Counted from the first letter of the stretch, positions 28,149 through 44,315 are shown. The stretch: 64,000 bases of DNA from Antennarius striatus (GCF_040054535.1 NC_090795.1:7349001-7413000), one strand, 5' to 3'. Numbers and translations are program-made. The notes: generated by a model from the letters alone, not told the origin.

Positions 28149-31100
28149 ATGGCTGACATTTTATCATTGAAGGAGTCAGTTCTGGTATATTTGGACAGAA
28201 GTGGCGGCCTATTGAAATTAACCGAAGACTGCAAACCGTTCAATGGTATGTCTTCTGTGTGTAAAATACAAAACTCCGTTAGTGGCATTTCTTTCCTTTT
28301 ATTTGAGCTAACGTGTAATATTACTGACATTTAAGCTAGTAGCATCACCGCTAACGCGAACCCTTCGTCCCTGCTGTGCAGACCGCCACCACACGGAGGC
28401 AGTCTACAGGTTTTGTATCGGCGTGAACCCGTCTGACGTCATAGAGGTGGATCCTGAGTTGGGTGACTGTATTCTCCGTCATCCCATAAAAGCAACCGTG
28501 TTGTTTCAGTCTGTGAGTGAAATCTGTGACCCAGCTAACTCTAGAATTAAACTTGAAGGTTTCTTCTATTCATAATTAATTTATTCCCCTTGCAGGTTTG
28601 CTTCCTGGCCATCAGGACACTTTCACTTATTGACAAAATACATACAGAAAGTCAGGTATGACTAAATGTTACTATATTTAATCCCCCTGGCCTCTTTAAA
28701 GACAATGTTTACATGAAGATTCATATTCTACCACAACTCACACTTTTAAGTCCTAGATGCATGAATGGAAATGTCACTTGATTCTGAACCCAGTCTCGTG
28801 ACAATGCACCATCTGATCTTTGATTTTGAGGTGAATGTGATTCTGAAGTTGTCACACCTGCCTCCATTCCCTGAGTATACGATGGACCTTTCTAGTTTTC
28901 CCCGTGGGTATGGTCCTATGAGGCCTGTGTCCATGGAGGGCCTGGTCATTGCCATGACAAGGGTCACAAAATACACCCAAGGGGCCAGGTTCCTCTGCAT
29001 TGATGACGACTGTCCCTGCTCTACAGGTACTAAGGGGAAGACACATTTTCTGCTTCAGCATACCACAATCAGTTGGGATTTTACACACCATTAATGTATT
29101 TTCAAGTCAAGCAGCAATCAAAGACAAAGGCTCAGAGTAATTGGTTTTATTTCCTGGATGACACCTTTAGGGTTTCACCACATCCGTGTTCATACACCTG
29201 GAGCCACTGAGTCAGCTACTGTGGGAGAGAACTTCAGCTGCATGATATGCAGCTCCCCACTGAAAGAGGATGTGAAGTTTAGAGTGTTGGGAGGTGAGAG
29301 TTAATATCAGGCATTACTCAAAGCCTCTGTATGTGTTACTGTGTGGAAAAGAAATCTGTATATTGTTGTAATCTGTATGTTTGTGCTGTTGAAGACAAAC
29401 AGCTTGTGGAGCTGATCCACGTCAAAGCACTCGAAGGTCTCAGTGGCCACCAGCACAGCTCACTAAGGCACCAGTCAGTCACCCTATTTCTGAGAGGTAG
29501 GTTTACATAAGACAGGTTCAAAGCTTTAAATCAGGCCAACTTGAGTGTGGCACCCGGCGAGGAATTGAGAGTTTGGTTAAATGTAGTTGCCATAATTTTG
29601 TAACATAAAATACAAGAATTAAATCTTAATGCTGTGTTGATAATGTGGCAGGTACAGAAAAATGTGCACTAACAGCAAATATTACAACCCATCACAAGCA
29701 ACAAGAGTCTCTGTAAAGCAAAAAAATGTCAAAGGTTCACATCAGAGTAACTTAATCTTGACTCAACAAATATTACGCAATGAATTTAGAAAATGCAGTG
29801 CTCAACTAGTCCTTTAAAGTTCACACCTGTATTACTCATTCAGGCTGTGAACTTGTTTGTGTCTTTTGGCATCTGCAGGTCTCAGCTGCAGAACACAAGA
29901 ATTGTTCTTTTCCTTTACAGCCTCACACAATATTAATACAAAATCAGCTGATCTCAATCTGTAGTAGTGTTATTTTGCATACATACCTGTATATTGAGAC
30001 TGTCCATGGAGCTTTGCATTCAACTCCCGTGTCTGGATGCTGCCTGTCAGCTGAAGTGTCCTTGATCTTACTTGACCAGATTCGGGGATTGCATTTACAA
30101 AGAACAAACAAGTACAGTACAGTACTTCATATTTAAACCTATTAGCTTTGCCAGGTTTAGAGAATGTTCTCAGTCACATGTTAAAATCTCAAAGGAGATA
30201 CCAGGCTTCATATTAATATAATCTAAATTTTACATGAAAATATTTGTTTGCAAAATCATACATCAATTATATTCTCTCCTAGTCCTGAGTAATGTGGTTA
30301 AATGGCCTATATTTACACTCAGTCAGATGCATTGAGGCTTGCCATTAATTTTCTCCGCTTTTCTAAATGAGGCTCACTTTGTAACACAAACTTAGTGGGG
30401 GAGAGTTCAAATAAATAGAATTTTGTTCAGCAAGGCACACATAGTGTCTCGAGGTGGGATATTAAGTGTTTCTGTCCCCTCTAATAACATTGTCCACCCC
30501 GTACCTCTTAGCACTTAGCAAATCTCAGTGCCAGGATTACCATATTCTGTTGACCCAGTCCTGTGGAGGAATTCAATACACTGGGTTCTTGTTACTAAAC
30601 ATATATGTTAATAAGTGCAAGGAACATTCATTAGTTGGCCGTGCAATTCACACACAGAGAAGTCTTTGTTCTGAAGGGTTCACTGTGCTTCTCTTGGCAG
30701 TGGGTTGAAGGTGGCATGCATGTTTCTTCAATAATAAATTAGCAGCCCAGAACAACCTCTTTGAGTGTTTTTGCTTTGTTTCCCCTATTCACCCAGATGA
30801 GCTGTGTAACTCAATGAGAATCGGTCAGGTCTACAGGGTGTTGGGGATTCCTGTGCATGTACACCAGTGGCCCAACATTACATGGAGTGTAGAGGCAAAT
30901 GGTGTCCAACCCTGTGAGCTGGAGCGTAAGGCGTTCAATTTTCTTGTTCTAATCCTGCTGTAAATCGACAGAAGAGCCATTCACTCAGTATACTGTTTCA
31001 ATGGAACAATGTCTTTTTTTTTATATCATATTTTGTTGCCTTTTTCCACCACCTATCACATCGCTTGGCTCTAATTACAGGTTCCCATAAAGTCAGTGTC

Positions 31101-33343
31101 GGCTTTCAGGAGCTGCTGAAGGCCACAGCAGGTTCCGCCTGGAGGTTCTCAGCCATTGTGGCCCACTGCTTTGCTTTGGATGTAGTTCCTCCAGGATTCT
31201 ATAACACCTTAAAGTTGGGCTTGTTGCTGAGCTTGGTGCAGAGTGGAGCAGATGCAAAAGACATATTTCGCAACCTGGATCTCCTAGTTGTCACCACTGA
31301 CACTCTCATACCAGACAGGTCTGTATGTACCAACCTTGCACATGCACACACATTAAGATGTAATCCTCTTCATTACCAATCACCCATGTGCTTGTGTTAG
31401 GCTAATGTCGTTCAGCCTAAATTTGGCGAGTCGTGGGGTCAGGCATCAGGCCCCTGGGGAGATGTTTGCAACACTGTCTCGGGACGAACATGGGGCAGGC
31501 ACCGCTAACATCCATGCTGGCTCTGCCCTGCTAGCCACTGGTGGTATATGCATGTTGGGAGATCTGGGCTGCTACAAAAAGGAAAAGTTGGATGCCATTC
31601 AGTCAGGTTAGAACACTGAAAATGACAATGACATTAGTAATAAAGAGTGTGGCTAAGTTAATACAGCTGTTTTATTCTGCTTTTTTGTCAGCCCTGGAGA
31701 GCTGCACAGTGTCACTGTTCATCCCAGGGAAGAAGTACGGTGAGGATTCTGACCAGCAGCTTTTCCTCCCTCTCCAGTGCAGCTTCTGGGCCCTCACGGA
31801 TGCATCTCGACGGACGGGGAGGGCAGAGTGTGCTGTACTAGGAGCAGCAGTGGGTTCACTCACAACAAACGGTTTTGTTATCTGTATGTTTATTAGTAAA
31901 CTATGGTCTGGAAAAAACAAGCATTTTTATGTCTCATACAGTGCATGGAATGTTGCACTGACACTCAGATTTCAATGGAAAGCAGACAAACCCAGAAAAT
32001 TTTATCAGTTCTTTCTGATTTATGATTCAAGGATAGATTTACTACATCACCAGTTAAATCAAAGTTGTCTCTTTGTGAACAGGAAATGGGTGCAGTTCCA
32101 GTTAAATTGGGAGATGCCTTTGGCCTGGTTATTCAGTGTAAGGACATAGGTCAGCATGGCCAACTTGCCCAGACAGTCCACACCCTCCAACAAGCAGTGC
32201 ACCCTGAAAAACCCCTCTACTCATCCTGCTGGGAGTTTTCCACTCAAGATTACCAGGAGGTTGACAAACTCAGTCTCCAAAATCTGCCGTGATGCTAGCA
32301 TTTAAACAAGGGCATTAAACTGCAATTTCACTGTTTTCTAGCTGGTAGCCCATGCACGAAGTTTGAAAGTGGAAATTAGCGCCAGTGCAGAGAAATTAAT
32401 CCACGGTTACTACATGGCAAGCCGCAGAGTCCGAACACAGAATGAGGGTGTCAAGATGTCTGTGACCTCCATCAAACTACTGTAAGGATTCTCCTACAGT
32501 CAACGTGTCGGTATCACATTACTCCCCGATTATGAACCTCACTATCTAGTGTAGTACCAGTATCGTCCACTAGATGGACAACTGCCGTCAAACTACACTG
32601 GCCATTTTTCATTTGGTTATGACAAATGTTTACAGGTCATTTCCACTGTGGTGACAAACTTCGTATAAAAGAAAAACTTAAATCTCTTCAGCTTCCACAA
32701 AAAGAGCCCCATTTTAAATTTTAAAAATGGCATATTCGGAGTTCTGCTTTGAATCATTGTTGCCCACTATATCTACTGTTAATTATTCCAAAAAATATAC
32801 TTGGTGTTTATCTGTTAAAGGATTTCTTTGGCTGAAGCTCACTGCAGGTTAAGTCTCAGAACACGTGTGTTGGAAGAAGATGCTGTGATCGCTGTAATCC
32901 TCTGTGAAAACTCAGTCACTCTGAGACATGGTATTTAACACATTTACAGCACTTGAGAAATTATGCCCTCCTGTTCATACAAATTTACAGCTATATGTTC
33001 AGTTACATGTGACCATTTGTTTTAATACTATTATCTACAGACGTTTACACACAGAGCTGACGAATAAATCCACTTTAGCACTGAGGTTTTCTTCAGGTTT
33101 TTGTTCATGATATGGATATTCCATGCTGATATTTTATATAAAATAAACGCCAAGGGCCTTCCTGATCTTTCCATAGGGGCCTCTGCACTTGTGATTCCAC
33201 CAGACGCCTTGTTTCTTTGCAACGTGGGAGACCTTGATGGTTTGCACAGAAGAGACACGACCCTAGATGAGCTCCACCAGAATATCTTACGATTCATCTA
33301 TGCGTACGCGCCAGGAGCAGATTCATACATCACTGAAGAATAA
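28149..33343 (+). CDS. mcmdc2: MCM domain-containing protein 2, complete, 14 exons
   Basis: Divergent MCM-family protein required for meiotic recombination and homologue alignment in mammals. Exons: 28149-28245, 28382-28512, 28596-28655, 28831-29026, 29171-29293, 29395-29496, 30797-30925, 31081-31318, 31401-31606, 31692-31849, 32083-32259, 32342-32481, 32821-32930, 33177-33343. Total 2034 nt, 677 aa (human 681). Recognisable blocks include YLDRSGGL, the zinc-finger region (LCIDDDCP, then CMICSSP), TKYTQGARFLC, SLNLASRGVRH, IHAGSALLATGGICMLGDLG and FIPGKKYGED. The Walker A position reads VVTTDTLIPDR and lacks the lysine and GKS; the Walker B position reads MLGDLG instead of IDEFD. The exon 10 (GTGGGT) and exon 11 (GTTGAC) donors are weak but are needed for frame and similarity. 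The gene converges with the SNHG6-like gene. Confidence 0.95.
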
Positions 33344-33755
33344 GACCTTGATAAAAAAGTTTTAAAAGATACAGGTAGGCAAGATAAAATCATCAATATA
33401 TGCAATTAGACCACTGGTGTTGCTTTTTTGTTCTTTCTGACGTGTAAATCTATTCATTCAAAGCAGGCCAACAAATCCACTGTGAACTTTACATTTTAAA
33501 TGCACAAGAAAACCAAAGTCAAGAAAGTATTCATTTCAAATACACTTTATTAGGTTTTAAAGAAAAATCCAAAGTGTTGATGTTGAAATCACCAAGCTGC
33601 GTAAAATTTAACATTTTTCAACATGTTGGGTTCTATACTTACTCGTACTTTCAAAAGAAATCCCGAAAAGTCTGATCAGCCTCTGCAACACTGACAAATA
33701 ATACTGAGTGAGTATATCAGCATGGGAAAACTGATTTGTAACACAACTTTGTCTT

Positions 33756-33835
33756 TTAGTTCAGTTAAGTCACATTTTCAGCAGCCCATGTTGGTCAGAT
33801 GGGTAAACGGCAAAAAGGTGAACTCATCATTACAA
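33756..33835 (-). ncRNA. snord87: Box C/D snoRNA SNORD87 (U87), copy 1
   Basis: Minus strand: C box ATGATGA at 33824-33830, guide TTTTTGCCGTTTACCCAT, D' box CTGA directly after it, and D box CTGA at 33761-33764; 70 nt from C to D. The guide matches human SNORD87 as I remember it and is complementary to GGGUAAACGGC of 28S rRNA. By the D'+5 rule it directs 2'-O-methylation of the third G in GGGUAAAC. It lies in the last intron of the SNHG6-like gene. Confidence 0.9.
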
Positions 33836-34116
33836 TTTTAGTCAGGACATAAAGTAATGATCATTGATCATTCGAGACAGAAATTAATGTTTAGTTTGGG
33901 ATTTACTTACCAGACATCAACATCAGTCAGCCGCAGCTCCAACTGCTTCTCTGTAAGGTAGCGTGTTAACCAGGTTCAGTATTTGGCATTCCACAAGTAA
34001 AATGGACATCCCATCTGCACACACTTTTACTACCTCCACTCCTAACCCCCCCCCCCCATCCACATCCAGTTTAGTTTTTTGAACAAAAAATAAATCTGAC
34101 TGATCTAATTGTGCTG

Positions 34117-34193
34117 GTGATTCAGTGAGTCACAGTTTCACCATCTTATTGTCCTGATGGGTAAACGGCAAAAATGTGATGTCATCATTAATA
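34117..34193 (-). ncRNA. snord87: Box C/D snoRNA SNORD87, copy 2 with altered D' box
   Basis: Minus strand: C box ATGATGA at 34182-34188, the same guide TTTTTGCCGTTTACCCAT, and D box CTGA at 34122-34125; 67 nt from C to D. Where copy 1 has the D' box CTGA, this copy reads CAGG, so the element beside the guide is degenerate. The rest has diverged (for example ATAAGATGGTGAAACTGTGAC). It lies in the preceding intron of the host gene. Confidence 0.85.
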
Positions 34194-34227
34194 CCAAGCA
34201 GGAATGACCTATAGCCTTAACTATAGA

Positions 34228-34280
34228 ACAACCAGAACACTATTGATCCCTGAGGGGGAAATTGCTTTTTTTTTTTTGCA
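34228..34280 (-). mobile_element. SINE/LINE 3'-tail fragment
   Basis: On the minus strand an A-rich run precedes GCAATTTCCCCCTCAGGGAT, then CAATA. This resembles the shared 3' tail of fish CR1/L2-mobilised elements, also seen near 52600. It is inside an intron of the SNHG6-like gene. Confidence 0.5.
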
Positions 34281-35500
34281 GTTGCACGCTCCAGAAAGTA
34301 TGAATTTACAGACCCATATTCAGGACTCACCTCATGGTTAATGGTGTGGATTTTATTAATCTGTTGTTTGCAGTGATAATCTGACACCTGAAATAAGAAA
34401 ACAGGTTATAAGTACAGAAATTTCTCTTGTAATTTGCCGTTTTTCTTTTTTTTAGATCAATCCAAATCTAACTCAATACCTGTAACTTCAAGTTGAAACA
34501 TTATCCCACCAGACCCATAAAGGCTGTCAGAGACTTTACCAATCACAAATAATTACTCTCTGGAGTGATCCATTGATTTTCAGCCTGCATATATAAGATG
34601 TACTGAAGACATAGCCAATATAGCCAGAACGGATGACTGATCACCTGAAGGTCAAAGGGTACAGTGTAACACAGCTTGGGAGCACAGCCAACATCATATG
34701 TTTGAGGATGGGTTCAACAGCAGGTCACGACCTCTGCCATGACCTTACGTTCTCAGAGGTAGCAAAGATGACTTTCCCCAGTGAAATAATGGGAGAGGGT
34801 AATTCCCTGATCAGCAGCTCTTCTACTGACCCCCAGCACAACTAAGTATGACCAAGGCTGGTAGAAGGTGCGTGACAGAGGGCGTCTTAGTTCACTCTGA
34901 ACTGTCCAGAATGATTTATTGCCTTTCTTCCATTCGGAATGAGATCTGTAGGCCACCGATTGCTATAGAGAACCCTCAGAGAGGTTACAAATAATGTGTA
35001 TTACTGCAGTCATGTCACGTGTTATTGCATGGTTAACATATTTGTCAACGGGCAACACGAAACATTTTAATTATGAAAAGCTGTGTACGGACTAGCAGGC
35101 CCTACAAATCAATCCACGTGCGTTTCCCGCAATTCATTACGACCTGGAGAAACGTTTATGTGTTAAACTTGAGCTATCATATAGTTTATAAGGTTCATTA
35201 ACCATGAAGATATATTGTATGCTTGGTTTAGGCTTTTGTGAAGACTTATTCAGTACAGTATACGTGTCGCGAACGCTTTCCCCTCCCACGTGGCAGTCAG
35301 TCGAGCATGCGGTTAGCTAACGAGGAAAGCCAACTATGAATCCACTTGGAAACACGTTCAAATACCTAAAACATACATCTGTAGGAAGATATAAATGGTT
35401 TATATTTGCCTACCTTCGCAGATGAAGACTAAATATGAAGAGTTGATGCGTAGCGGAGGAGCAGTGGCGGGCTCCGCTCACTCCGCAAGCTTGAGCCCAG

Positions 35501-36498
35501 AGGACGGACTTCCGGGTCCGCGTGCTTTAAGAGAGCGACAGAGCTGCGCGTCACAGCTGCGCAGTTCCTGTCCGAGCGCAGCTGCTTGTCAGCGGGAACT
35601 GCGTTCTGTTCCGATCACTCTCGTTTTCAAGCGACAAAATTGCTAACTAATGTGTTATTTCAATTTTATTACCGAAGCTACGGCGTTTGGTACAAATTAG
35701 TGAATTGTTGTGGTGATTCTCGTATTAACTTTATTTTTGTAAAGTCACAAGTGAAATTGTTTGTATCTTTAGAATTGAAAGACATCTTAATTTTGTCCAA
35801 CCGCTGCAGCACTCATATTGTCCCTTTATTTCTCTTTAAAATACTGTACTATTTCTGTATTTAAGTGTTTTAATATAAACAGATCAATTAGTCCAATGAC
35901 GTTACGCAATTGTAGACTTTTTTTTTCTCTCCAAGATGCAGACGTCATACAATTATTATTTTATCTCAAATAACAAATTGCAGATATGTTAAAGGAAGCC
36001 TAACTTTCTTAATATACCACGAAAAGAAATTAAATATTTTGGTCCATTAAGATACGATTAAACTCGACAACATGCAGTTCCCTCGTCAAACATGTTAATA
36101 TACAGATGTTTGTTTTTTTATTTACATACCTGTTGTATTTATTTTTTCAGCCATCTAAAGCGATTTTTATGTACGAGAAAATTGACAAGCTCACTTTTTA
36201 AACATGTGCAAGGTCTTATTTTTTTATTTATTATAAATATATAGATTTTAAATATGATGTACGTAATGATTTTTTTCTCCTGTCATTTTATATTTTGATT
36301 TGCTTTCTTAACCGAGTTAATGATAGAAACACAACTGACACACCATACACTTTCTGTATATATATGCCATTATTTATTGTACTCCATTAGATTGCCCAGC
36401 CAATGGGGAAATAATTTGGCTTGTCTGTGTGCAGGTGTGCGTGTGTGTGTGCGATATACATCACATAAACTTCTCAGATTCAATAATCCTACTCCTAC

Positions 36499-36553
<55 letters not shown>

Positions 36554-37039
36554 AATCTCTCTTGTCATTTTTCATTGAAGTAGTTTATTCACAAACACAT
36601 TTACAACCATGCATGTAAAAATTGGCGGGAACATGAGATGAAGAGCCTCCATTGTGGAGTCTCTGACAGACCACTTCACATGACAGATGTTTAGTTATTC
36701 ACACATGCATTTAGTGCAAATGTTTTAACTGAAAGTGCACACCTCAAGCATGACAGGGTCACTGCCTCATGGAATTTCTACAAATATCATACCTGGGACA
36801 TGTGTGGAGCTGCACAACGCAGGGCAAACAGGATTAGCCAAAATAACAACAAAGAACCGTAAAGTATGCTTTTAATTTTTTTAAAAATATAATTCACAGA
36901 ATATATTAATTTACAACGTCTTCCTGGTCCTAGGGGCGTAGTGGGAGTAAAATAAAGATAACTGTCCTACAGTGATTAGGCATACGCTGCTGCCACCGCA
37001 TGGGTTCATGCAAATATTAAATCGTTTCATACAAATGAA
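35501..37039. other. Intergenic, no gene seen
   Basis: AT-rich DNA between the SNHG6-like promoter and tcf24. A short GC-rich stretch (35500-35600) is probably promoter. An AAT triplet repeat lies at 36500-36551. The tcf24 3' UTR probably occupies 36580-37039, ending at the minus-strand AATAAA at 36584-36589. Confidence 0.6.
36500..36551. repeat. (AAT)n microsatellite
   Basis: About 17 AAT units. Confidence 0.93.
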
Positions 37040-37836
37040 TTAAGCCCTTGACTGGGATGTGGACGATGATGGGCCTTGATTCTCGGACTCGGAAGAATTC
37101 GAGGTGTTGAGGAACTGTCCGGTCGCTCCGACGTACAGCCTGGACCGCATAGGCCATTTCTGTGAAGACATTTTATTTGTTAGTAAAATCCTTTAACTAA
37201 AAGGCATGTTTTGAAATTGTGTTACATTCAATTTTATACAAATGATTTCTTCCAGATTTTATACCCGTGGAGGAAGAATCTTCGTTTAGTAAGTATTTAT
37301 ATCCAAATTTCTAAAGTGTTTTTAAATGAAAAAAAAAATCCAAGTAAAAAAATGAAAAGCATTTGACGGCTAAATTAAAATGGGTTATTATTATTAATAA
37401 TAATAATAGCATCATCATTATCATAATGTCTGACCTTCACTGGGTGCAGGTAGCCTTCTCCTTTCAGTGAATGTAACGCTTCGGTTTGTTTTGTGCTCTC
37501 TCCTTCCTCCATGCCTTCTTCTTGCAGTGTTCGGGTCAGATGCGCAATATAGGTGGTGGCCAGTATCAACACGTCGAGTTTGGACAGTTTGGTGTCCGGC
37601 GGCACGGATGGCAAAGTCTTTTGTAGCTCCAGGAACGCGGTCCTCAAGGTCTGAACTCGACTTCTCTCCCGCGCCGCGTTGGCCGCTGCCGGCCGTCCCC
37701 TGCCGCCGAGCCCGGCGGATTGGAGCACCCTAGCCCGCTGGAGCTCCCGACGACGGTCGTCGGGACCGGGACTTGAGCTCGGACTGGAAGCAGGGCTGTC
37801 ATCCACCACCGCCCCGGAGCAATTAGCGCTGTCCAT
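37040..37836 (-). CDS. tcf24: Transcription factor 24 (bHLH), 2 coding exons
   Basis: Class II-type basic helix-loop-helix nuclear factor of poorly known function. Coding exons: 37435-37836 and 37040-37159 (522 nt, 173 aa; human 167). The bHLH is clear: basic region [15 protein letters not shown], helix 1 [14 protein letters not shown], loop TKLSK, helix 2 [18 protein letters not shown]. The C-terminal block [24 protein letters not shown] spans the splice junction and is typical of TCF24. The start was placed at the ATG giving MDSANCSG by analogy with the human MD- start; an in-frame ATG eight codons upstream (37860) is an alternative. The coding exon has an acceptor at about 37879, so the 5' UTR continues in an upstream exon, probably the one ending at 38181 (donor GTAAAG). 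The N-terminus is Ser/Pro-rich and poorly conserved. Confidence 0.93.
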
Positions 37837-38180
37837 CCGGAGAGTCTGTCTACCAACCATTAGGATGCACTTATAGGCCTGAAGAATTACATTAGAGTTG
37901 AATAGAGGCGCACCAGTCACTTTTAATAATTTAACTGACCAAATATTACACATTTATTTTATTTAGAGTATTCAATGTTTAATATTTATAATAACCAAGG
38001 TTACTGTTTTTGCATGTATTCATTAAACCATAGCTCAAACTGCCTAGTCTTGGTGCTGCAGATTTTATACCACACAGCTGCTCCGTTAACAACATATGAG
38101 AATGAAACAGAACAGGCAGCTGCCATTAAAACATCCTGAAACATCAGTCAGAAGACCTGCAGAAAAGATCAAGACTTTAC

Positions 38181-38420
38181 CTTTGATTTCTTTCATAGGC
38201 GCTGTCTTCAAACCCGACATGAAGGTAATCCGATGATGTCTTCGATGGGACAGAGAATTTGCTCTTCTGTCTCTTCTGTGCCGCAGAATCCCACTCCACG
38301 TCCACTTGATCCTTGGGAAGTGGTGCGTCTGCAGAAATGGTGCGCAGCAGCTTCTTTACGCACATCCAACGCTTCACCTGTGCGCGTAAAATTCTCAGGA
38401 GCTTTATTTATTGGATGAGC
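38181..38420 (-). other. tcf24: Probable non-coding first exon of tcf24
   Basis: A good donor (AAATCAAAG|GTAAAG, minus strand) ends at 38181 and pairs with the acceptor upstream of the tcf24 coding exon. The 5' boundary is unknown. A 66-codon open frame spans it but resembles nothing and is probably chance. Confidence 0.45.
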
Positions 38421-39803
38421 AACACTAAACTGTGGACGAGCATTTCACTCCGACATAATTAATCACTCGCAGCTCAGAAGTCGACTCACTCCGTGTCCCA
38501 ACTTATTTCTGTCTGGGGGCAGCAGAGGCTCGTTTTCAACGCCAGGGGCAGGACTTCTTGTTTCCTTGAACTCTCATCTGTGGTCGCCACGTCCCTCTCT
38601 AATTGGCTGCGAACATGACGCTGTATTTTCTTTATCATAAAGAGGCGACGGGAGGAAAGTTGGTCGGAATTGTACCTCCAAAAGCCACTCGTCGTGGTTA
38701 GAAATAAAAGTTCGTCTTTCAGAATGCTATTTGCAGCAGACCTTGAAGACAAGCTGACAAGTGTAAGGTGATATGCAAAACATTTGACTAATTGCCGGGT
38801 TGTCTTGAATTGCGAGCTCATTGGAACAGCTAATAAATAAAGTCCAGCGCTGCAATCAACAGGCAACCATTGAGGAAATTCTTGTGAGACTCTTAAATTA
38901 ATCATCCTGAATTCCAGGGCTCCAAACGGGGATGTCGGTAAATTAATGAAAGAAATTATTCATAATATGTATATCCTCAGACTGTTCTTAATAAACATTG
39001 TTTTTGTAAGGATGGAGTAACAGAATTGCTCGGGGCAATAATAATTATGAGACTAAGTAAAACAAGGTTAAGTAATCCTGTTTCCCTAATAACCCTGTGT
39101 CTTTCAAGGGTCACACACCCACGTGGCTCCTAAAACTCATTTAAAATTTTGACAAAACATGTGACAGTCTATAAATTAGTATTGTTACTGTACTTGCAAT
39201 TAAAAAACGACTGGACCATTACTCAGTTGTGAGAGCAAGAGGATTCATTGTTTGCTTAGTGTAATGTAATTCCTCCTAATGATAGAGTAGATTCTGACAC
39301 TTTGAACCTCATGGTTCATTTGTTTGCAAATCCGTGGAAAAAAAGGACATCCAATAGAAAGACTATCAGCAATGGATTGGATTGATTATTTATATCTCCA
39401 GACCTCAAAAATGTAATTACAATTAAACCAGCTGTGAAAGTGAGGGAAAGAAAAATTCACAAACGATTAAGGTATTGTTTCACTCAGTAGTAGATGAAAT
39501 GTAGTCGTGTGTGTGAGGGAAATAATTTGACAAAGTGCTGTGGAAGCCACGTTTTAACGTGGACATCAAGTACAATCATGATGACTCTTCTCTATGATGA
39601 TAAATACACAACGATAAATAATCAACAGCTCTGATAACCTAACAACATAAGAGTGATGAGAAACACAAATGACACATCAGCTCAAATGAAACTTTAATTT
39701 TTGTCCACTCTGAGATAAAGAAAGGCAAGTAGATTAATAGTCAGATAGTTTCTTCTAGATCCATGTAAATGACAGTACTAGATCTGAGAACCTGCAGTGG
39801 GTT
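38421..39803. other. Intergenic between tcf24 and ppp1r42
   Basis: No exon found. The segment 38480-38920 is richer in GC and may be tcf24 promoter or enhancer. The ppp1r42 3' UTR occupies the upper end, with minus-strand ATTAAA at 39693-39698. Confidence 0.55.
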
Positions 39804-43807
<4,004 letters not shown>

Positions 43808-44221
43808 GTGGACTCCTCACAGACACCACTTTAGAGATGGTCCTTTTCAGCTCCAGCCAAGCATTCAGCACAGACTAGACCTTGGTCTGTTTGGGAGAAA
43901 AGAACAGAGCTGCTAAAGAAATGACTATTTACTAACTTCAAATTATAGTATCATTTATAACCTCTAATGACAGGCAAAGATTAACCTTGTACAGAACTTC
44001 AAATGGCCTAAAACCTAACTGTCAATTCACTATTAGGGATAATTGATGGAAAGACGTCATTATTTTCCAAGAAACTTGGCTAAGAGGCCAAAGGTTGGGC
44101 AACCACTCAATTCGTGTTGTAATTAGAGCAGTCAATTCCCCATGCCGAGTAGAACCCCTGTTACTTCCTTTCATTCAGTCCCCATGGGGCATGTTCATTA
44201 GCCTGGCCCAACACTGAGATA

Positions 44222-44315
44222 CAAAAATTTGCACTTTGATTTTACTTTGCAAACAGAAATGACCTGAGGATAGCTAATGCCTGTTCGCAAAGTAAAATCA
44301 AACTGAAAATTTTTA
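44222..44315. repeat. Hairpin with 35-bp arms in ppp1r42 intron 1
   Basis: Inverted repeat: arms 44222-44256 and 44281-44315 match at 31 of 35 positions with a 24-nt loop. The total of about 94 nt is in the size range of a pre-miRNA or a small foldback element. Confidence 0.9.

Larger units (their letters stand above)
33530..35500 (-). ncRNA. snhg6: SNHG6-like snoRNA host gene
   Basis: Human SNHG6, host of SNORD87, sits between MCMDC2 and TCF24 on the strand opposite MCMDC2; this locus has the same place and orientation. Inferred exons: exon 1 ending at 35414 (donor GTAGGC; start uncertain, near 35500), 34331-34387, 33911-33950, and a last exon from 33596 with AATAAA on the minus strand at 33546-33551. 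Introns 2 and 3 each contain a SNORD87 copy. Exons are short and carry no convincing reading frame, as expected of snoRNA host genes. An ETS-like CCGGAAGT and a TTAAAG lie just upstream of the presumed start, in a GC-rich segment. The exon chain is inferred from splice motifs alone; another exon in the 1-kb first intron is possible. Confidence 0.7.

Noticed and set aside
31541-32149. 202-codon plus-strand open frame
   Set aside because: It reads through mcmdc2 exons 9-11 and their introns; only the exon parts in the correct frame are similar to MCMDC2.
38177-38377. 66-codon open frame upstream of tcf24 as a protein-coding exon
   Set aside because: It could be read as an N-terminal extension, but it has no similarity to TCF24 and is better explained as 5' UTR.
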